Below, one piece after another: positions 40,361-44,359 of a stretch of DNA of 44,359 nt (position 1 is its first letter; each line of letters starts with the position of its first letter). Source of the stretch: Bacteroidota bacterium (GTDB lineage: Bacteria > Bacteroidota > Bacteroidia > Cytophagales > UBA9547); contig RDZG01000013.1 of the NCBI GenBank assembly GCA_004293915.1, forward strand, positions 1 to 44,359, given 5' to 3'. The translations under genes and the position numbers were made by a program. The notes beneath the pieces were generated by a model. It had not been told where the DNA came from. It was given only the letters and a program-made list of their open reading frames with translations, and did not search any database.

Positions 40361-42001
40361 TTAGAACTCAATGTTTATATCTTCAATATCCCAGTTTGTT
40401 TTTACATCCATTATTTTTCTAAACAAAAATGTTTTTTCTGGCTGTAAGTTTCGTTTGTAATGCCCACCATCCCAATAGTTGTTATTATTTTCATCTATCC
40501 AAACTCTTAAACCGTAAATTCCATTTGGAATATTTTCTAGTTTTATTTTATTGGTGTTTTGGGTTTCATAAAATATTTTTTGTTTATCATCTATTATTTC
40601 TAAATGGTAGTTTTTTAAGACAGTTTTTATATTTAGTGTTACATAATTAAAAGGTTCTTCTTTAATTTTTAGCTTATCTTTTGCTAAATACTTTATTACA
40701 GCTATTGCATTTGTATCATTCAAATAACTTCTAAAACATTTTGATTTTATAATCAACTGAAACTGTTTTTTAACATCTATTTTTTTAGTATATAATATTG
40801 ATAATAAGTTATTTGATTCGTTTAGTTTAAAGTTATTATTTAATAATTTTATTGTTTTTAAACTATCTACTAGAATATATATTTTACTTGTATCTATGCT
40901 TTTAATAGGATCTGTAAACTGTATTTCTGCTTTTATTGTATCGTTATATTCTACACCGCTTTCTGGTTTAACAGTCTTTATAATATTTTTTACATGTTTA
41001 AATTTTGAACTATCTGTTCTAATTATCTTAATGCTATATGTAGTATCATTTTTTGAACTATCGTTCAAATACAGTTTTATAGGAATACTGTCGGAATCAA
41101 ATTCTGTTTTATAGATTAATATCTCTTTTCTTGTTGCAGCTAATTCATGTATAAGTTTTGTTTCTGATTGCAGTTTATAATTCAGTATCGCTTTATTCAA
41201 TACAATTTTTATTTCTTTGTCTTCTTTTATACTATTAATTTTAGGCATGAAAACATCGTTTTTAGATAATAACAATTGATGAAAATTTGCTGTATCTTCT
41301 ATCACATTTATTTTTTGTTCTAAAAATGCAAGTTTTTCTTTTTTGCTATTAAAGCTCAAGTTTTTATCTATATCATTAAAAGCAATTATATAATATTGAT
41401 TTGGTTCTATATTCTTGAATTCAAATTTGCCTTTGTTTGAATAGGTATAATACAATGGTTTGGTTTTTTCAATATCCAAAGTATCCGAAAAGGTATATAA
41501 ACCTACCAAAATATTATCTAAACTATCTCTCGTAAAAGCATTTATAACAGAACCTTTAATTTTTGCTGTATCAATTTTTGTGCAATTACTATAAACTAAT
41601 GGTTTTGATTTATATAAATTTCCTTCGTTTGCATCCTTCACACCGTTTCTTAAATCTATAGAAAAAGTTTTGCATCCATTTTTTTTATTGATTTCATTAT
41701 TGTCAAACTTTATTATGAGTTCGTTTATACTTATTTCAGTTTCAAAATCTTTTTTCAAAATTGGATTTATAATGATATTATCTTTGAGTTTTGAAATATC
41801 TATGCGTTCGTCAAACACAAATGTTACTTTGTTTTGATTATAGTTTTTCTGGTTTTGATTTGGATAAGTTTCTACTAAAACAGGACCTTTTATATCTTTA
41901 TCTCCGCCAGGAGGAGGACTTATACTGGCACAAGATTTCAATAAAAGTATAAGCAAACCAATTGTTGGTATTACGACAAAAGAATAGTATTTAGACTTCA
42001 T
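40361..42001 (-). CDS. lipoprotein with Ig-like (Big_5) domain, conserved in Bacteroidota
   Basis: A 546-residue protein. The lipoprotein signal ends LLLKSC with the lipidated Cys at residue 24, followed by ASISPPPGGDKD, a sequence typical of a Bacteroidota family of surface or periplasmic lipoproteins. Residues 38-110 form a Big_5 Ig-like domain (GPVLVETYPN, KVTFVFDERIDISKL). A carboxypeptidase-regulatory-like segment follows (KIKGSVINAF, GKFEFKNIEPNQYYIIAFNDIDKN), and the C-terminus ends IYGLRVWIDENNNNYWDGG. No catalytic motif. It starts at ATG 42001, immediately after the mnmG stop with no gap, so the two genes are translated from one message. Confidence 0.88.
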   Translation of the reverse strand: MKSKYYSFVVIPTIGLLILLLKSCASISPPPGGDKDIKGPVLVETYPNQNQKNYNQNKVTFVFDERIDISKLKDNIIINPILKKDFETEISINELIIKFDNNEINKKNGCKTFSIDLRNGVKDANEGNLYKSKPLVYSNCTKIDTAKIKGSVINAFTRDSLDNILVGLYTFSDTLDIEKTKPLYYTYSNKGKFEFKNIEPNQYYIIAFNDIDKNLSFNSKKEKLAFLEQKINVIEDTANFHQLLLSKNDVFMPKINSIKEDKEIKIVLNKAILNYKLQSETKLIHELAATRKEILIYKTEFDSDSIPIKLYLNDSSKNDTTYSIKIIRTDSSKFKHVKNIIKTVKPESGVEYNDTIKAEIQFTDPIKSIDTSKIYILVDSLKTIKLLNNNFKLNESNNLLSILYTKKIDVKKQFQLIIKSKCFRSYLNDTNAIAVIKYLAKDKLKIKEEPFNYVTLNIKTVLKNYHLEIIDDKQKIFYETQNTNKIKLENIPNGIYGLRVWIDENNNNYWDGGHYKRNLQPEKTFLFRKIMDVKTNWDIEDINIEF

Positions 42002-43867
42002 TTATTTGCTTAGATGAATCATTAATATAGATATGTCAGATGGATTTACACCACTTATACGAGAAGCTTTTCCGAGTGTATCTGGTTTAATTTTTGATAG
42101 TTTTTCTCTTGCCTCGGTAGAAATAGAATGCACTTTTTTATAATCAAATTCTGGTGAAATTTTTATATAATCAATGTGTTTCATACTATCGGCTATTTTT
42201 TGTTCTTTTTCTATATAGCTATCGTATTTCACATGAATTTCTACTTGTTGAGCCACATCTTTGTGTATTGATTTTATGTAGTTATCTATTTCATCGTTAA
42301 TCTCTTGTAAATTATGTAGTTCTAGCTGAGGTCTTTTCAATAAGCTGTATAGCGAAGTCTTTTCTCTTACCAAAGCATTTCCGCTTTTTTCTAAATAAGC
42401 ATTCAAAATTTCTGTTGATGGTTTAAAAGCTTTTAATTCCTCTATTGTATCAGCTGTTTTTGATATCTTGTTTTTTACAAGATTTAATCTTTTTATGGAT
42501 GCTAAACCTATATCATACCCTTTTTCTGTTAATCTAATATCTGCATTATCTTGTCTTAATAATATTCTATACTCTGCTCTTGAAGTAAACATACGATAAG
42601 GTTCTTCTGTGCCTTTATTTATTAGATCATCTATTAATACAGCAATATATGCATCTGAACGTTCGAGCGTAAAAGGTTGTTGTTCCTTTACATTTATGGC
42701 TGCATTTATGCCTGCCATTAAACCTTGTGCTGCCGCTTCTTCATAGCCAGTAGTGCCATTAATTTGTCCTGCAAAGAATAAGTTTTTTATCAATTTTGTT
42801 TCTAAGGTAGAAGTCAATTGTGTTGGTGGAAAGTAATCGTATTCAATTGCATATCCAGGTCGAAACATTTTTGCGTTTTCAAAACCAGCTATTTTGCACA
42901 ATGCTTTATGTTGTACATCCTCTGGAAGTGAAGTCGAAAAACCATTTACATATATCTCTACTGTTTCCCAGCCTTCGGGTTCTACAAATATTTGATGTCT
43001 ATCTTTATCTGCAAACCGAGTTACCTTGTCTTCTACAGATGGGCAATAACGTGGACCTAAGCCTTTTATTCTACCCGAATACATTGGAGATTTCTCAAAA
43101 CCGCTTTTCAAAATTTCGTGAACAGCTTCATTTGTGTAGGTAATATGGCAGCTTCTTTGTTTTTTTATTGGTTTAATCTCTTCTAAATAGGAAAACTTTT
43201 CTGGATTCTCATCGCCAAGCTGTTCTTCCATTTTAGAGTAATTTAGACTTCTTCCATCTATTCTTGGCGGTGTTCCTGTTTTCATTCTTCCTGCCTCGAA
43301 ACCTGCCTCTATTAATTGTTCGGTTATTCCTGTTGCTGCTTTTTCTGCCGTTCTTCCACCAGAAAATTGCTTTTCACCTATGTGAATTATACCATTCAAA
43401 AATGTTCCATTTGTGAGTACAACAGATTTTGCAGCTATTTCCAATCCCATTCCCGTTCGTACACCTTTTACTACACCGTTTTTTATAACCAATCCAGAAA
43501 CCATTTCTTGCCATATATCTACATTTGGATTTCTTTCTAGTGTTAGACGCCATTCTTCTGCAAATCGCCACCTATCATTTTGTGATCGTGGACTCCACAT
43601 AGCAGGACCTTTAGAGCGGTTAAGCATTCTAAACTGTATCGTAGTTTTGTCTGATACAATACCAGACATTCCACCAAGTGCATCTATTTCTCGCAGTATT
43701 TGTCCTTTTGCAATTCCACCCATTGCAGGGTTACAAGACATTTGTCCTATACGAGACATGTCCATTGTTACCATCAAAACCGAGCAGCCCATTTGTGCCG
43801 CTGCATGTGTTGCTTCGCATCCAGCATGCCCAGCACCAACCACAATAACATCGTATTCTTTAAACAT
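42002..43867 (-). CDS. mnmG: tRNA uridine-5-carboxymethylaminomethyl modification enzyme MnmG (GidA)
   Basis: A 621-residue FAD enzyme that, with MnmE, makes the cmnm5 modification of wobble uridine in tRNAs. The FAD-binding loop is [11 protein letters not shown] (11-21 from the chosen start). The GidA signatures are [62 protein letters not shown] and [22 protein letters not shown]. The start is ATG 43867; a GTG at 43891 would add eight residues (FHVEQ) translated from a parS site and is rejected. It begins the mnmG/Big_5-lipoprotein operon and neighbours parS sites and the oriC candidate. Confidence 0.97.
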   Translation of the reverse strand: MFKEYDVIVVGAGHAGCEATHAAAQMGCSVLMVTMDMSRIGQMSCNPAMGGIAKGQILREIDALGGMSGIVSDKTTIQFRMLNRSKGPAMWSPRSQNDRWRFAEEWRLTLERNPNVDIWQEMVSGLVIKNGVVKGVRTGMGLEIAAKSVVLTNGTFLNGIIHIGEKQFSGGRTAEKAATGITEQLIEAGFEAGRMKTGTPPRIDGRSLNYSKMEEQLGDENPEKFSYLEEIKPIKKQRSCHITYTNEAVHEILKSGFEKSPMYSGRIKGLGPRYCPSVEDKVTRFADKDRHQIFVEPEGWETVEIYVNGFSTSLPEDVQHKALCKIAGFENAKMFRPGYAIEYDYFPPTQLTSTLETKLIKNLFFAGQINGTTGYEEAAAQGLMAGINAAINVKEQQPFTLERSDAYIAVLIDDLINKGTEEPYRMFTSRAEYRILLRQDNADIRLTEKGYDIGLASIKRLNLVKNKISKTADTIEELKAFKPSTEILNAYLEKSGNALVREKTSLYSLLKRPQLELHNLQEINDEIDNYIKSIHKDVAQQVEIHVKYDSYIEKEQKIADSMKHIDYIKISPEFDYKKVHSISTEAREKLSKIKPDTLGKASRISGVNPSDISILMIHLSK

Positions 43868-43874
43868 ATATTTT

Positions 43875-43890
43875 TGTTCCACGTGGAACA
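43875..43890. promoter_or_regulatory. parS-like ParB-binding site 1
   Basis: TGTTCCACGTGGAACA, a perfect 16-bp palindrome, differs from the parS consensus TGTTTCACGTGAAACA at two symmetrical positions. It lies 7 nt upstream of the mnmG ATG. Confidence 0.85.
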
Positions 43891-43976
43891 CGTTTACAAC
43901 AGGTATATTTTCCTACAAAATTAAACATTAAAACTTTGTAAACGATAAGTCTTTAGAAGTTGATTGTCTTATGTTT

Positions 43977-43992
43977 TGTTCCACGTGGAACA
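43977..43992. promoter_or_regulatory. parS-like ParB-binding site 2
   Basis: TGTTCCACGTGGAACA, identical to site 1 and 102 nt from it, in gene-free DNA upstream of mnmG. Confidence 0.85.
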
Positions 43993-44104
43993 CATTTCTC
44001 ATGTTAATTTTTTTACAAGGCTTAATAGCATTACTAAATTTAATTCCGACAAAATATTTCTTTTGTTTTGCAAACTCATATTTCAAAAACCGAAAACCTA
44101 TTTT

Positions 44105-44120
44105 TGTTCCACGTGAAACA
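44105..44120. promoter_or_regulatory. parS-like ParB-binding site 3
   Basis: TGTTCCACGTGAAACA, one base from the consensus parS, 128 nt from site 2. The gap 43868-44284 holds no credible gene: an 82-codon frame through it translates two parS sites and has no family resemblance. Confidence 0.85.
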
Positions 44121-44284
44121 CCAAAATATATTCTTAAATGGAACAACAGTATAAACTCTTTTATGAAACAAGACATACCCCTTTAGGAAATGCGGCTATA
44201 TTCTAAATTAAACAACATTTGTTAAATTTCTTATTGGATTTGAAGATACAACTTCAACCCCAAATTTATTTCTATTATTTTTTT

Positions 44285-44330
44285 GCCACGAATTCACTAA
44301 TTTTTAATGTTTTTTTCGTGCATTCGTGGC
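44285..44330. repeat. 46-bp palindromic intergenic repeat, copy 3
   Basis: Begins GCCACGAATTCACTAA and ends CGTGCATTCGTGGC; same orientation as the copy at 17351 with two extra bases in the T-rich centre. It lies at the right end of the window in non-coding DNA. Confidence 0.85.
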
Positions 44331-44359
44331 AAATATTAAGTTAGAATGATTTTCATCCT

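Noticed and set aside
43868-43891. Eight-residue N-terminal extension of MnmG from a GTG start
   Set aside because: The extension is only the translated parS site; the family start [16 protein letters not shown] is at ATG 43867.
43928-44176. 82-codon minus-strand frame upstream of mnmG
   Set aside because: It translates two parS sites (GVSRGT and FHVEQ peptides), resembles no family and covers DNA better explained as non-coding.

Overview
The window is AT-rich chromosomal DNA from a member of the Bacteroidota. Evidence for that phylum is the C-terminal type IX secretion sorting domain at 10832-11718, Bacteroidota-type promoters (TTG, about 20 nt, TAnnTTTG) upstream of several genes, near absence of Shine-Dalgarno sequences, short-signal lipoproteins, a eukaryote-like GH13_8 branching enzyme, and several proteins that are conserved mainly in this phylum. 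A genus cannot be named from the sequence alone.

Layout. 1-4063: a partial HigB/Gp49-type toxin cut by the window edge, a bifunctional Rel/SpoT alarmone enzyme, and a small operon of a cytochrome-b5-like protein and a BadF-type sugar kinase. 4174-7173: a solitary UPF1-like SF1 helicase. 7296-9509: a cell-wall pair (LysM protein, then LD-carboxypeptidase). 9615-15015: methionine/SAM-related genes: metX behind a predicted H-type RNA pseudoknot, ahcY, a conserved protein and queA, with a frameshifted T9SS-cargo gene between. 15046-19503: a SelW-like redox protein, an unlisted 40-residue membrane protein, a membrane-anchored cytochrome c, an M42 peptidase, and a translationally coupled esterase/CobW pair.

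19659-35761 is accessory DNA interleaved with core genes (glgB, yjbQ). It holds (a) a compact type II restriction-modification cassette with a C-protein regulator, in which the same 12-bp C-box lies in front of both the methylase and the C gene and the methylase and nuclease genes overlap tail to tail; (b) a truncated DUF1016 gene next to it; (c) AlkB-like, EVE-domain and GxxExxY proteins; and (d) a larger helicase/nuclease/methylase operon: PLD-SNF2 helicase, DUF1016 PD-(D/E)XK nuclease, Eco57I-like methylase and a 34-codon ORF. This operon looks damaged: the methylase reading frame is broken by a 32-bp GC-rich hairpin insertion and the helicase by an extra A near its 3' end. A truncated GNAT acetyltransferase abuts it at 35525 and probably marks the insertion edge.

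35765-44359 returns to core functions: an FGE-like lipoprotein, mreB, mscL, an Rpn-type nuclease, two lipoproteins and mnmG. A 290-bp AT-rich gap at 40020-40310 carries a cluster of DnaA-box-like sites, and three near-perfect parS sites lie at 43875-44120 beside mnmG. Together these suggest that the window contains or lies very near the chromosomal replication origin and its ParB loading zone. A 44-46 bp palindromic intergenic repeat occurs three times (2861, 17351, 44285), and three terminators share one AAGGCTTCG stem.
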